From Datisca glomerata (taxonomy: Eukaryota; Streptophyta; Magnoliopsida; Cucurbitales; Datiscaceae): 64,000 nt of DNA. The stretch's first letter is position 1. The number at the start of each line of letters is the position of its first letter. Shown here piece by piece: positions 46,781 through 57,955 of this stretch. The DNA lies in the NCBI GenBank assembly GCA_003255025.1, contig QANY01013163.1, forward strand, positions 124,001 through 188,000, read 5' to 3'. The translations under genes and the position numbers were made by a program. The notes below the pieces were generated by a model. It was not told the origin of the DNA, searched no databases, and saw nothing but the letters and a program-made list of their open reading frames with translations.

Positions 46781-48440
46781 TGATTCTTCGTGTTGTTTGC
46801 TCATTTTTTGACTATGATCTCCATCCATCCCTGATAAAACATAGCTCAATCAATAATAAAAAAATACTTCAAGACAAATATTAAAAGAATAATAAAAAGT
46901 AAAGCAATAAAAAGTAAAAACCACTACTTAACTACCAAACATTTAATAGAGGATTTTTTCTTCCTCTCTTGATTGCTCTATTACTCTATTTCTTCCCCTC
47001 TTCTATCTCATCCTCTCTATCATTATATAGACACAATCCATAGCTAGCCTAACTACCTGCCTTAGGCTCTTAGCTTAAAGATAACCTCTTAGAAGGAGAG
47101 ATAATAATGAGGAATAAAAGGAGAGTCCTAACTCATGATTACTACGATAATAACACTTAACTAATTATCTGAGAGAAAAAATCTTTCAAGAACACAACTT
47201 ACTAAATATTCTGGCATTGTTTTTCATAATCTAAAAAAAAGTATGGTTGTGCTTTCAAAAGTCTTCAACATAAATCATAAAAACTAAAAAACACCAAAAG
47301 AGCAAAAAAAATACACAACTTCAAATTAAGAATTGGCGAACATCAATCAAAAAATATAACATTACAGATAAACAAAATATACAACTCCAAATCAATGTTA
47401 AATTTTGGTGCCCATAATTGTCAATCTCTGCATCAATCAAAACGGATTACAAATCAAACAAACAAAGCCTATGATAATCAACAACACAAAATTCCTAAAT
47501 TCTCAATCAATGCTAAATTACAGAAAGCATAACATTACAGATAAACAAAAGACACAACTCTAAATCAATGATAAATTTCTAGTACCTAGAATTGTCAATC
47601 TCTGCATCAATCAAAACATATGTTTTCATGAACTCTTTACTTCGATTTAACAATTCCCACTTTCCAAAATTTCAATCTCCCATTATACCAGAGTTCATCT
47701 ATACACAACCCCCCAGACCACTTAACAAACAATTAACATGGTAGATACAATGCCTGGCCTGTCCAATGTGATCATAGATATCAAAAGTTGTTCCTAATAG
47801 GTCCTAGCTCGGTCACAATTACCTACACAACAACAAGCATTACCCCTCGCTCAATTTCTTTAAATTCTCCACAAATCTATCAATACGGTCGATTAAAGGC
47901 CCCAACTCTTTCTGTATGAAGATTACACATCCCAAAGAGTGAATTTAATTCAATTCTTAGTTGGGATCCTATCTGCGGAGACATTTCTCACAAATATGCA
48001 TTTGAAAGCATATGTTATACCTTGTAAGAAGAGAGAAGATCAATGACCAAGTTCGCAAAGTAGTCTTCATGTCTTTCTAACTCATCACTTCAAAAACCAA
48101 AGAATAATTGTTCAAACGAACAATATGCAGTAAGACAGGGCACATGCTTTTGTTTATCCTTTTTGTTGGGAAACTCAAAATGATGTCAATTTCGACATTA
48201 AGGAATTCAAATAACTAGTTAAAAACCTAACAGCCTTCTCCTTATTTTCTGCATATAAACACTGATATTGCAAGTGTCTTCCAAATAATTAATCCATGTA
48301 TTCAGAACATCTCCTTCTACCCTACAAGAGGCAATAGTCTTCAACAACTCATCTTCCTGAAAAGATAAACCAAAGGTTATCAAAATCAAAGAATATCGAC
48401 CAAACATTCATATAACAAAGCCAGACTGAGGAAGTGAAGT
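46781..48440 (-). pseudogene. Fragment of a multi-exon host gene (coiled-coil type), minus strand
   Basis: At least three exon-like segments occur with correct borders. 48193-48356, after TTTTCAG, reads EDELLKTIASCRVEGDVLN and TWINYLEDT, then continues as LYAENKEKAV in another frame. 48021-48087 reads DELERHEDYFANLVIDLLSSYK/GT. 47844-47911, after ACAG, reads KELGPLIDRIDRFVENLKKL before GGTAATG. Helical, charged, low-Gly composition suggests a coiled-coil protein. I recognise it as gene-like but not as a named family. An apparent one-base deletion near the end of the first segment breaks it. Introns are retained, so it did not arise from a processed transcript. It sits between two pieces of a LINE. 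Confidence 0.6.
47359..47615. repeat. Direct repeat of about 85 bp within the host-gene fragment
   Basis: 47359-47441 and 47531-47615 share ACATTACAGATAAACAAAA and ATTGTCAATCTCTGCATCAA with about 85-90 percent identity by eye, offset by about 172 bp. On the minus strand each ends at GATGCAG followed by AGATTGACAATT, so a terminal exon and its acceptor appear to have been duplicated. Confidence 0.75.
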
Positions 48441-48449
48441 GGAAAAGAT

Positions 48450-48734
48450 TTGCACATTTGCCTTTAAAGCCTTTAATTTCAGAGATTCATAGATTGAAGG
48501 AAAAAACCATTTTTCCAAAATCTTCTAATGTGTCCGCGAATTTGAAAGTTTCTAACCTTATTTGGGATTTCTAAAAGGATCATGGTTCCTTGCAGGAGCT
48601 TTTATTGAGGAAGACGTTAAAACGATTAAGTCTATACCACTTATTCAATTTTATGGTGATGATTTTATACTTTGGAACTTTTCTAAGGATGGTATTTATT
48701 ATGTTAAAAGTGGTTATAGACTTTGTTTTGGTTT
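48450..48734 (+). pseudogene. LINE ORF2 C-terminal region, first piece
   Basis: PLKPLISEIHRLKEKTIFPK, then VSNLIWDF and a stop, then EEDVKTIKSIPLI and WNFSKDGIYYVKSGYRLCFG. This is the segment between RT and the zf-RVT domain of plant LINEs, ending with the YSVKSGY-type block. It is cut at about 48734 by Copia C and continues at 53831. Confidence 0.8.
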
Positions 48735-49061
48735 ATTAGGACTTAGCTTCTCTCTCTCCTAGTCAGCATTACCGTGGTTTCTTTCTATTGGTGACACATG
48801 GCAGTTTCCTCTCTCTTCTCAAAGATTCTCATGCTCACTAAGTGACAAGTTTGGTTAAGGGGGCATATTCTTTTTCCTTACTGTGATTGGCTTAGAGAGG
48901 ATTCTTACTAACTGTTTTTATTCTTCTTCTTCTCTACTTAACCTAATCTTACGCATGCAGGTAAATAGAAAATAGAATATAATTTTAATATACTGAGACT
49001 GAGCTTTGTAATCTTCAATCATTCTCTATTGTATTTCTACACTTTAGCAACTTCCCTTTTA
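48735..49061 (+). repeat. Copia C 5' LTR
   Basis: Direct repeat of 53508-53830, sharing ATTAGGACT at the start, TTCTTTCTATTGGT, TGATTGGCTTAGAGAG and CTACACTTTAGCA near the end. A degenerate primer site (TGTATCAAAG) follows at 49063. Confidence 0.85.
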
Positions 49062-49329
49062 TTGTATCAAAGTTGTAAGACAAAAGTCCTAAGTAATACT
49101 TAAGATGCAAGTGATAATACAGTAGTAACAAATACTACAAACACAACAAACTGCAATCTAGCTGTGATTCCTGTGAGTGTACTAGTCCCAGCTCAGAACC
49201 CGAAAATTTCAGCTCCAGGAGGTAATCAATTCTCAAGTTTTTTCAGCTCCTTATCAATTAAGTTAGACATCGACAATTTTTTTTGTGGAAATCTCAAGTG
49301 ATCCTAGTCGTAGTAGGAGATGGATTGTA

Positions 49330-50160
49330 TGAGATTCTGTTTAGGGACAATATCTGTCTACCAAAATTTACTAAAAATGGAGATATAAGCCCAGCCTATA
49401 AGACTTGGGTAAGATGTGACCAGCTTCTATTAAGCTGGCTAAGAGACTTCATGATAGAGTAAGTGCTCGATTTTGTTATCTACTACAGAACCTCTAGTGA
49501 GGTTTGGAGCTCACTAGAAAAGAACTTTGCAAGCTCCTCAAGAACCAAACATATGCATTTAAAAGGGAAACTGCAAGAAGCGACTAAAGATGCAAAGACC
49601 ATCAGTGAATATTGTGACTATATCAGATCTATTAAACACTCTCTTGTTGCAACTGGGCAACCTGTCTAGAAAAAAGATTTAATTCTACATATACTTAAAG
49701 GTTTAGGATTGGAGTATGATTCAGTTGTTGTGAATATAAACTCAAGAGCTACAAGTATGAGCTTTGTGGATGTTCAATCTTTATTAATGAATCATGAGAG
49801 TAGGTTGGAGAAGTTTCAAGCTACACATTCTGCAACACTCAAGGCCACTACTAATCTGGCCACTTCAGCTCCCTTTGGCTAGAAATGAACAACCAGTAAT
49901 CAGTCAAGTGACTCTTAAAACTACACAGACAATACAAACAGAAACCACAACTTATCATGCAATAGAGCAAGGTCTTTTAATAACATAGGAGAAAGAAAAA
50001 GAGGTAGGTTTGGCAGATAGGGTAATAGGGTTATTTGCTAGGTTTATGGAAAACTAGGTCGTGGGGCAAACATATGCTACTACAAGTGTAACATAAATGC
50101 CAATCCTAGCTTTCAACAGAATTAGAGTCCACTGCAGCACAACTTCCATATTTAACCTAC
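49330..50160 (+). pseudogene. Copia C gag remnant
   Basis: Open stretches read EVWSSLEKNFASSSRTKHMH, LKGKLQEATKDAKTISEYCD and IRSIKHSLVATGQPV, then DLILHILKGLGLEYDSVVVN in the next frame. This is a UBN2-type Copia gag. A zinc-knuckle remnant, GKLGRGANICYYK, lies near 50050-50090. Confidence 0.8.
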
Positions 50161-50185
50161 TGCTTTCAATACAGGACCATAATCC

Positions 50186-50900
50186 ATTGTAGATTCCTCT
50201 TGGTATGTAGACAGTGGAGCAAATAGCCATGTCACCTCAGACTTCAATAACTTATGAATTGCTTCTGAGTATAAAGTCTAGATAGGCTTGCAGCTGGCAA
50301 TGGCACTCTTCTTCCCATTACTCATATAGGTTCCTTAATTCTAGTTACCAATCACACAGTTCTTCACTTCAAAACTATCTTGTGTGCACCAAGCATAACA
50401 ATAAATCTTGTGTGTATCTAAGCTAACTAGAGATAATAATGTCTATATAGAATTTCATGAAATTTTTTATCTTATGAGGGCCAAGAAAATAGCGAGAGTT
50501 CTTCTTCAATAGATGCTTAAGGATGGACTGTACCAGCTGAGGATATCTGCTAACAAGAAGTATGCTTTCTTGGCTAGCACTTTGGCTTCAAAATTTCCTT
50601 CAGTTTATTGTGTTTGTCTTAGTCCCAATGTCACTACGTCTATAAATAACTTGTATTTCACTAGTGATAACTCTAGGTTGTTATTGAATTCCAAGAAATG
50701 TACTTCTATTGCAAATTCAGTGAATACAACAAGTTTCTCAAATTCTTCTTCTAATAACCCTCCTATTGCATCATTTGTTGCATATGAGACTTGGATACCC
50801 CTCTCCTAAGATTTTGGGACAAGTTTTACATCACTTAGGCACACATCTACCTAGTTCAAAATAATTCTTCTGCCATGCTTTTAAACTTGGCAAAATTCAC
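50186..50900 (+). pseudogene. Copia C protease and GAG-pre-integrase remnant
   Basis: SSWYVDSGANSHVTSDFNN at about 50189-50245 retains the catalytic Asp-Ser-Gly. The linker LKDGLYQLRISANKKYAF at 50513 follows, then LGQVLHHLGTHLP near 50815 with the H of the integrase zinc domain. Stops occur between the blocks. Confidence 0.75.
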
Positions 50901-51620
50901 TCTTTACCTTTTCTAATCTCTAACACTGTCACTACACAACCTTCAGAGTTAATTTACACTAATATCTAGGGGCATGCTGCCACAATATCTTGAGAAGGCT
51001 TTGAATACTATATTCATTTCATAGATGCCTTCAGCAAGTTCACCTAGGTCTATCCCTTTACACTTAAATCGCAAGCTCATGACACCTTCATTTTGTTTCA
51101 AAATATGGCAGAAAAATAGTTTAATCTTCATATTAAAACTATCCAAATTGATTGGGGGGAACATAGGTCATTTAAACCCTACTTAGAATTTCAAGGCATT
51201 TTAGTCAGGCATTTCTGCCCCTATACCCATCAACAAAATGGGGATACAGAGAGAAAACATAGGTAAATCACAAAAATAGGCCTAACCCTCTTAGCCCAGG
51301 CTTCCCTACCTCTCAAATTCTGGTATGATTCCTTTCAATGCTCCATATACCTCATAAACAGACTTCCAACCCCCACACTTAACCACAAATCTCTTTTTGA
51401 GGTTTTTTTAAGCATCAGCATGATTATCAATTTTGACGAGTGTTTGGCAGCTCTTGTAATCCCTATCTTAGGTCATATAATGCTCATAAGCTTCAGTTTA
51501 GGTAATCTCTATGTGGTTTCTTGGGCTACTCACTTATTCATAAAGGTTATAAGTGTCTCTATAGCTTAGGAAGACTCTATATCTATAGGCATGTTTTATT
51601 TAATGAGTTTGAATTTCCCT
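50900..51620 (+). pseudogene. Copia C integrase remnant
   Basis: Pieces in different frames are GMLPQYLEKALNTIFIS..FSKFT, HFCPYTHQQNGDTERKH near 51210-51255 (normally H-x-x-Q-N-G-x-x-E-R-K-H, catalytic Glu kept), QASLPLKFWYDSFQ and NRLPTPTL. The ending GYSLIHKGYKCL at 51521 is the GKR-type tail. Confidence 0.75.
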
Positions 51621-51959
51621 TTTGTTTTCATTTAGATTTTGCTGATAGAGTGCACAAATCACCTACCCATACTACTCCCACTGTTTCTCTTCCTTTCTTA
51701 CCTCTACCAAGTGCAAGACAATATGCTACACCTACTACTCTCAGGCATCCTACCACTGATATATCTCATGCTCTCTCCATCCCCATTACAATTGAAGTTC
51801 TAAACCTTACTCCTCCACCTAGTCCTCCCTCCCTTGTTCCCAATCCTTTATTATCTAATCACCTCATGATTGCTAGAACCAAAAGTGGCTCTCCAAAAAA
51901 CTGTATCTCAGCACCAAACATCCTCTCTCAACCTTACCTCCTTTAAAAGATCTAGTATC

Positions 51960-52640
51960 AACTAAACATGCTCTTTTGAACCCCCTCTGGTTCCAAGCTA
52001 TACAGGAGGAGTATCATGCTCTACTTAAGAATGACACATGGGATCTTACACCTACTTCCCTCTCTATGAATCTTATAGGAAACAAGTGGGTCAATAAGGT
52101 GAAACTGAATACAGATGGCTCAGTGGAAAGACTCAAAGCTAGATTGGTTACTAAGGGGTTTCATCAAACCCCTGGCATAGACTGTAGTGAAACTTTTAGT
52201 CTTGTTATTAAGCACAATGCCATTCGGATTGTTCTCACACTTGCTCTCACCTTTAATTGTCCAGTCAAATAATTGAACATTAATAATGCATTCTTTAATG
52301 GTGTGTTGGCTGAGGTAGTGTTCGTGAAACAGCCTTAAGGCTTTACAGACCCTACCAAACCAAATCATGTATACAAGCTTAAAAAAGCTATGTATGGATT
52401 GAAACAGGCTCCTAGGGCTTGGTTTGATAAATTAAGGCATACCTTACTACAATGGGGGTTTTGTACATGCTAAGTCAGATGGTTCTCTCTTTATCTTTAA
52501 ACATGGCACTTTTCTCCTCTACATACTGATCTATGTTGATGATATACTGGTCACTGGCAATAATTCCTCTCTGTCACTCAATTTATTGCTAAATTGCATT
52601 AGAAGTTTGCTCTCAAAGATCTTGGGTCCTTGCATTTTTT
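51960..52640 (+). pseudogene. Copia C reverse transcriptase remnant
   Basis: WFQAIQEEYHALLKNDTWDL, NKWVNKVKLNTDGSVERLKA, TKGFHQTPGIDCSETFSLVI and NINNAFFNGVL are readable. [18 protein letters not shown] and [15 protein letters not shown] at about 52529-52575 follow. The catalytic YVDD is intact, with one or more frame changes and a stop in between. Confidence 0.85.
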
Positions 52641-52724
52641 TTCTAAGAATTCAGGTTAATCGAACAGCTTCTGATGTGCACATTTCTCAGTCTGGATACA
52701 TAGCTGAACTTATTAAAAAATAAG

Positions 52725-53507
52725 ATGGATAGGGCCAAACCAAGTTCTACTCCAGCTGGCTTTTGCACCAGACTTTCACTGCATGTTGGTTATCATTTCC
52801 CTAACATTACCTTGTGTAGGAGCGCTATTGGTGCTCTTAAGTACCTCACTTTAACAAGGCCAGAAATCTCATTCATTGTTAACAGGTTAAGTCAATTTCT
52901 TCAACAACCTACTTAAGTGCATTGGCAAGCTTGCAAGAGGGATCTTAGATACCTCAAAGGTACCATCTCATAAGGTTTAACTCTACTGCCAGCCTCTACT
53001 CTTCATCTTTAAGCCTACACCAATGTAGATTGGGCTAGTAATCCTGATGATCACAAAAGCACATGAGGTTATGTGATCTACCTTGGCAGTTCTCTCATTA
53101 TTTTGTCCTAAAAAATAGAACATGGCCTCTAAATCAAGCAATAAAAGTGAGTATAGGGCCTTGGTTGATATCTCTTCTCCAAGAACTTCATGTTTCTCCT
53201 TTCCTGCCTTCAACAATCTGGTGTGACAATCTTGGGGCTGCTGCTCTTACTTCCAATTCAATCATCCATGGAAGGTCTAAGTTTAAAATAAGACCAATAC
53301 TTCATTCAATATCAAGTTCTGTCCAACTTCTTACAGGTTCTATATTTTTCTTCTCATGATCAAACTGCTGACATAGTTACAAAGGTTTTGTTTAAAGACA
53401 AGTCATTTTCTCATGCCCAAATTCAAAGTCACTAAGTCACCTACTTCCTTGCACATTGAAGTCAAAAGTGGCTGAACCCTTTTTAACTTGAGGGGGGATA
53501 TTAGGAC
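52725..53507 (+). pseudogene. Copia C RNase H remnant and polypurine tract
   Basis: YRSAIGALKYLTLTRPEISF (first residue altered), IVNRLSQFLQQPT, YTNVDWASNPDDHKST-like sequence near 53020-53065, and a tail with SHDQTADIVTK near 53350-53385. TTGAGGGGGGATATT precedes the 3' LTR. Confidence 0.8.
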
Positions 53508-53830
53508 TCATCTTCTATCTCTCCTAGTCAACATTACCGTAGCTTCTTTCTATTGGTAACATTTAGTAGTTTACTCCCTCTTCTCAAATATTCTCATGCT
53601 TACTAAGTGATCAAGTTCATTAAGGAGTCATATTCTTTTTCCTTATTGTGATTGGCTTAGAGAGTATTCTTACTAATTGTTTTTATTCTTCTTCTTCTCT
53701 ACTTCACCTAATCTCACGTATGCATGTAAATAGAGAAGAGAATATAATTTCAATATACTTAGACTGAGCTTTGTAAGCTTCAATACATTCTCTACGTGTA
53801 TCTCTACACTTTAGCAGCTTTCCTTTTGCA
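53508..53830 (+). repeat. Copia C 3' LTR
   Basis: Direct repeat of 48735-49061 ending CTTTTGCA at 53830, after which the LINE coding sequence resumes. Confidence 0.85.
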
Positions 53831-54437
53831 GTTCGTATCTCCGGGAAGGCCCTTCTTGTTCCTCGGGTTTTGACGCTTGGTGGAAGTCCCTTTGGGCGCT
53901 TAGAGTTCCCAACAAAGTAAATATTTTCCTTTGGAAACCATCTATGAACTTCAATCCTACCATGGTCAATCTCCACTATCATGGGTTAAAGGTTAGTCCC
54001 TACTTTAAATTCTATAATGGGATTGATTCTACTATTCATGCTCTTTTTCTTTGCTCGGTAGTGAAAGATATTTGGTCTCTGCCTGAATGGATGTTTATGT
54101 TTGCTGCTTTGGAAGATATGGACCCTCTCTGGTCTTTTGTGGATGTTTTTATTGTTATATATCCTCGTGCCCCACCCCTCCCCAGAAAGTTGTTGTAGCT
54201 TGCTTGTTCATATGGTTCTGTGGGAATTCTTTCCTACATGGAGGCTCTTCGAGTAGTGGTGAAGATACAAATTTTCTCTCAAGATTCCTCGGTTCAAGCT
54301 TCTATAGTGCTTTCTGTTAAGAGTCTTGTTGGTCGTGCTTTGCCTTGCTAGTCCTTACCTTCCCCTGGTCTGTTTAAACTTAATTTTGATGCTTATGTCT
54401 CCTCTTTTTCTTCGGGCTTTTGGATGGCTATTAGGGA
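53831..54437 (+). pseudogene. LINE zf-RVT domain and start of RNase H, second piece
   Basis: SSGFDAWWKSLWALRVPNKV is followed by NIFLWKPSMNFNPTMVNLHY, then VSPYFKFYNGIDSTIHALFL and CSVVKDIW. This is the plant LINE reverse-transcriptase zinc-binding domain (W-x-x-L-W-x-L-x-x-P, then C/H ligands, several replaced here). PGLFKLNFDAYVSSFSSGFW at about 54364-54425 opens the RNase H domain and is cut at 54438 by CACTA element 2. Confidence 0.8.
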
Positions 54438-54559
54438 CACTACAAGAATTAGATGCTTTGATAACACTCAAGGATTGCGTTTTACCAGTAAACACAATGA
54501 AAAGTTCATTCTTTATGCGGGGACAAATGGCGGGAAATGAAAATCTCAAACCCGCCTAA

Positions 54560-55480
54560 TTAAACTAAAAGAAATTGAGCAAAAATCAATCTCTCACAAC
54601 GTTTCTCTCTTCTACCCTCACTCTCTCGGCGACGAAGCTCATAGAGAGCTCTTTCTGCGATGAAGCTCATAGAGCTTTCTCTTTGTGAGGTGAAGCTCTC
54701 TCTTTGCTCTTTTATTCATGCCTCTCTTGCAACTCTCTCTTTCAAATCACTATTATAGATTCTCTTTCATAGTTCTTTCTCTAAGCTCTCTTGTGTAGCT
54801 ACCTCTCTCAGCTCTGCCCAGATCTATCCCGCCGATGACTCTCTCTCGAAGCTCTTTATATTTTCCATGCTTTTATCTGACTGTGCATATTCAAGTACAA
54901 GCTCTTCAAGGACTTCCCCTTTTCTGCAAGGATTAATCTTAAATTCGTGTCTGCTTTTTGTATGGTTTTTGTGTTTTTGTAAGGTTTGTCTGATTTTTTA
55001 TTTTTGTGATTTTTGTCTGGTTTTTTATATTATTAAAAAGGATTTCGAGGTTCCTTTTGAGATGCTTTGAAGGTGATATATAGGTTCTTTAATAGCAAAG
55101 AAGGACTCTCTGAGCCTATCTCTTTACAAGGTAAAGCTCTATCTGAACCTCTCTTGCATTTCTCTCTTGCAACTCTCTCAGCTCTCTATTACGGATTTTC
55201 TCTCGTAGCTCTCTATGCTTGAAGTTTAGTTTCTGTGCCCTTGTGTTGTTTAGATAAATGAGTTAATTATGGTTCTTTGGTTTATAATTTAGAGTTTGCT
55301 AATCTCTTAAATCTTGTGGTTATCAATTTATGGTAATGGGGTATACATTTGCTGTTGGAACAACTAATGGACACGAGGCATTTGATTTTAAGTAAGGGGA
55401 TGATAGGGTAATCGAATGAGTGAGACATTATTCTCTCAGTGCTTAATTTCAACATCTTTTTTTTTTCTTTTTTCTTTCCC
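54560..55480 (+). other. UTR-like CT-rich stretch of CACTA element 2
   Basis: Repeated CTCTC, GAAGCTCATAGAGAGCTC and GCTCTCTCTT-type segments (54600-54850 and 55100-55220) give a low-complexity region. It may be a captured 5' UTR or CACTA subterminal repeats. No conserved coding sequence is seen. Confidence 0.45.
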
Positions 55481-55509
55481 CATTGTTGTCTAAGTGTTTG
55501 TCTTCGTAG

Positions 55510-55624
55510 ATATACCGAAAAAGGATGTGAATCAATTGGCAAGACATGCATTTGATAATGCCAGAAGCATAGATCCTTCGCTTGCAATATCTTGGGCTGG
55601 CATGTCAACTGATTTTGATGTTAG
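55510..55624 (+). pseudogene. Captured exon resembling SKI3 (TPR protein of the SKI complex)
   Basis: After TTCGTAG the segment reads IPKKDVNQLARHAFDNARSI, DPSLAISWAGMS, and ends DFDV before AG/GTATTC. The ARSIDPSLALPWAGMS-like wording is what I recall from the plant homologue of SKI3/TTC37, the TPR subunit of the cytoplasmic SKI complex that feeds mRNA to the exosome. The recollection is not checked against a database. Only one exon is clear and it has good splice borders. A further segment at 55830-55960 (VQNLYENVTELGSTI) may be another exon. It cannot encode a functional protein alone. Confidence 0.6.
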
Positions 55625-56536
55625 GTATTCTTTCATTCCTAATATAAGTGTACATTTTGTTTTCCAATATTGAAGTGTTGAAATATCTCACATCCAAATA
55701 TATCTCTTAGTTAAAAAAATTTATTGTATTTAATTGTTCATCATTTTTACTGAAGTTTGAAATGCCTTTTTGTGCAGTTTTATCTTATATTTAGATTTAA
55801 TAGGTTGTTCAAAATCTGTATGAAAATGTTACCGAATTGGGCAGCACCATCATTAGAATGGAAATGGTGCCTTTTTCGCGATGGAAGAATTGTGCTTTAG
55901 CAATGAAGAATGTTGTGAAAGTGGCACTTTTGCATGTGTGCTGGTACAAGCATTGTGGTTAACAGGGAAAAATTCATAATACGTATATTTGCATGTTCTT
56001 AATTTAAATCATTGAATTAAAAACCCAGTGTTATTGTTGATTGGAACCGAATTATCATCCCCTATTTACTTAATTTTAAGATTTGTTTTTATTGCTAATG
56101 ACATGAACACTTAAAAGTTGTGTATGTTGGTGCATAACTTGCTTTTTCGTGGTCACTAATTTTTTTCCCATTGAACTTAATTTATGTATTTTTCCCTAGG
56201 AAATGGGTCCATAGCGTCTGTGCCTTACAATATTCATCTCTTTATCCGAGTATTTTATATCCTTTAGAGTCAATTATCTTGAATTGTTAATCAATAGTGA
56301 GGAGTCCAAATAAATTGGTTTTGGATATGTATCTAATGGGTTGGTGACTCCACGGCGCTTTGGGTGGAGTGGATTCTTATGCATTTTTGGATTTTGTGTA
56401 ATGGAATAAGTTAATGAACTATCTTTTTATAATTACTTCTAAAATGCAACCTTTGGATCGAATGATTACATTGATTCATGTCTCTTCTATTTGGATTTCA
56501 TCTAATCTTGGTTAATAAACTATGGAATGATTACAG

Positions 56537-56784
56537 ATGAGAAAGGAGTAGTGGTGATACGGAGGGGTCGACCCCGTTAACAGCGGAATGTTCCAGGAAA
56601 AAGACTTTTTGATGAGAAAACCTCAAGTGAAGATGAGGATTCAATTATTACATCCAAACAAGAAGATGCATATGATGAAGAGGAGAAACAAGATGAGGAA
56701 GATGAGGAAGAGGCACCTCTCATTCGTTCTATTAGGTCATCCTCCAAGTTGAGGCCGTTGAGATTTTCAAGAGATGAAAACAAA
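56537..56784 (+). pseudogene. Captured exon resembling the C-terminus of cohesin subunit SCC3
   Basis: After ATTACAG the frame reads DEKGVVVIRRGRPR, a stop (TAA at about 56578), then NVPGKRLFDEKTSSEDEDSI. EEEKQDEEDEEEAPLIRSIR and SSSKLRPLRFSRDENK precede a GT. An AT-hook-like RRGRPR, the acidic run and the APLI-x-SIR-x-S-x-KLR block are features of the plant SCC3 cohesin C-terminus as I know it. In cells SCC3 helps hold sister chromatids together. The in-frame stop and missing remainder make this a pseudogene. Acidic low-complexity proteins can resemble one another, so this is a moderate assignment. Confidence 0.6.
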
Positions 56785-57259
56785 GTCACTTACTTGAATA
56801 TCAAGTATTTATATTCTTACAAATTCATGTGAAGAAGAGAGGTATATGTTGATTGTGAATAATTTTTTACAATGGAAGTTTTTTCCATGGTATAGCTAGT
56901 GGAAACCTAGATAACTGATGCAAGTGATGCAATTATTCTGTTCCATTACATTGAACTTAACCCACTTGCATTGGCAAGACTGTTATGGATGAATTGGCCA
57001 TTGGGTAAGCCGTAAGTTCTTATTCATCACAGAAATATCTTATGTTTTGTCCATCTCTTTTCTTTCATCGGTAATGTTTTTTCCATCTCTTTTATATCTT
57101 TCAACATCAGTGTCACTTTAGTTTAAAATTGAAGATAATGAGTTTGTGCAAGTTTGTTTTTTCTGTGCTTTTTTACATCTTGACTCCATTGTTTTATAAT
57201 TTATGATTTTTAATTGTCGAAAACTTACGAGTTACTACTTTCATCTTATGTCTTCAAGA

Positions 57260-57597
57260 TCTTTGACAACTTTGCAAACCACAATGAGTGTTTGTTCTCA
57301 TTTTGTTTCACCATGGGCTTCTCAAAAGTGGGTGCAGAAATATACTAGCTAGTTCTTTTCTTTATTTTTGTTTTGACGAACTCACTTGAAATAATAAAAT
57401 TTCTAGTTACTAATACAATTGGATGTGAAAACTTACAACTTTGATAACTCTAGAAAACACTATGAGTGTTTGTTCTTATTTTATTCACCATGGGCTTCTC
57501 AAAAGTGGGTCTAGAAACATACTAGCTGGTTCTTTTCTTTATTTTTGTTTTGATGAATTCATTTGAAAATAATAAAACTTATAGGCACTGATATGAT
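57260..57597. repeat. Tandem duplication of about 170 bp
   Basis: 57260-57422 and 57440-57597 both contain ACCATGGGCTTCTCAAAAGT, AACATACTAGCT(G/A)GTTCTTTTC and TATTTTTGTTTTGA with high identity. It is a local direct duplication inside CACTA element 2. Confidence 0.85.
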
Positions 57598-57820
57598 TGG
57601 GTGTGCGAGAATTCATGCATCATTTTGTAGTATACTCGGGTTCCATCCATCTCATGGAGTTGTATCTATGAATGGAGTTTTGCCAAATTCACAGAGTTTA
57701 TATATTGTTGGTATGTTGGTTGGATAGCTTGCGCTTCATTCCCACCTTTGATTCTAATTTTTCATTGTTCTGTTCTCTGGACTTTCGTTTATTCTTTAAT
57801 TGCATGGTGGCATTACAAGA

Positions 57821-57955
57821 TGGTTTGCCCGTGATCCATCACCAAGGCAGTTACCTGTGCTACCACCTCCTCACCAAAGAAAACCACGAAGTGCCCCTCC
57901 TAGGGTACTTCCACCTTCAATACCTAGAGGACTGCCAACTCCTCTCCTCTTATGA
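57821..57955 (+). pseudogene. Captured proline-rich terminal exon, unidentified
   Basis: After CATTACAAG the frame reads WFARDPSPRQLPVLPPPHQR, then KPRSAPPRVLPPSIPRGLP and ends at TGA 57953-57955. Pro and Arg make up about half of the residues. It looks like the C-terminal exon of a real gene, with a good acceptor and a natural stop. I do not recognise the protein. A frame at 57603-57710 (RIHASFCSILGFHPSHG...SLYIVG) may be the preceding exon. Confidence 0.4.

Larger units (their letters stand above)
48735..53830 (+). mobile_element. Copia C: degenerate Ty1/Copia element inserted in the LINE
   Basis: LTRs of about 325 bp (48735-49061, 53508-53830) flank gag, protease, integrase, RT and RNase H remnants in Copia order on the plus strand. 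The polypurine tract TTGAGGGGGGAT precedes the right LTR. Protease keeps the D-S-G triad and RT keeps YVDD, but many stops break the frame. Motif wording is close to Copia B, so the two probably belong to one lineage. The LINE translation continues across the element. Confidence 0.85.

Noticed and set aside
46781..48440. Helitron carrying the host-gene fragment
   Set aside because: No convincing TC start or CTRRT end with a preceding hairpin could be fixed, so the class of the carrier is not stated as a feature.
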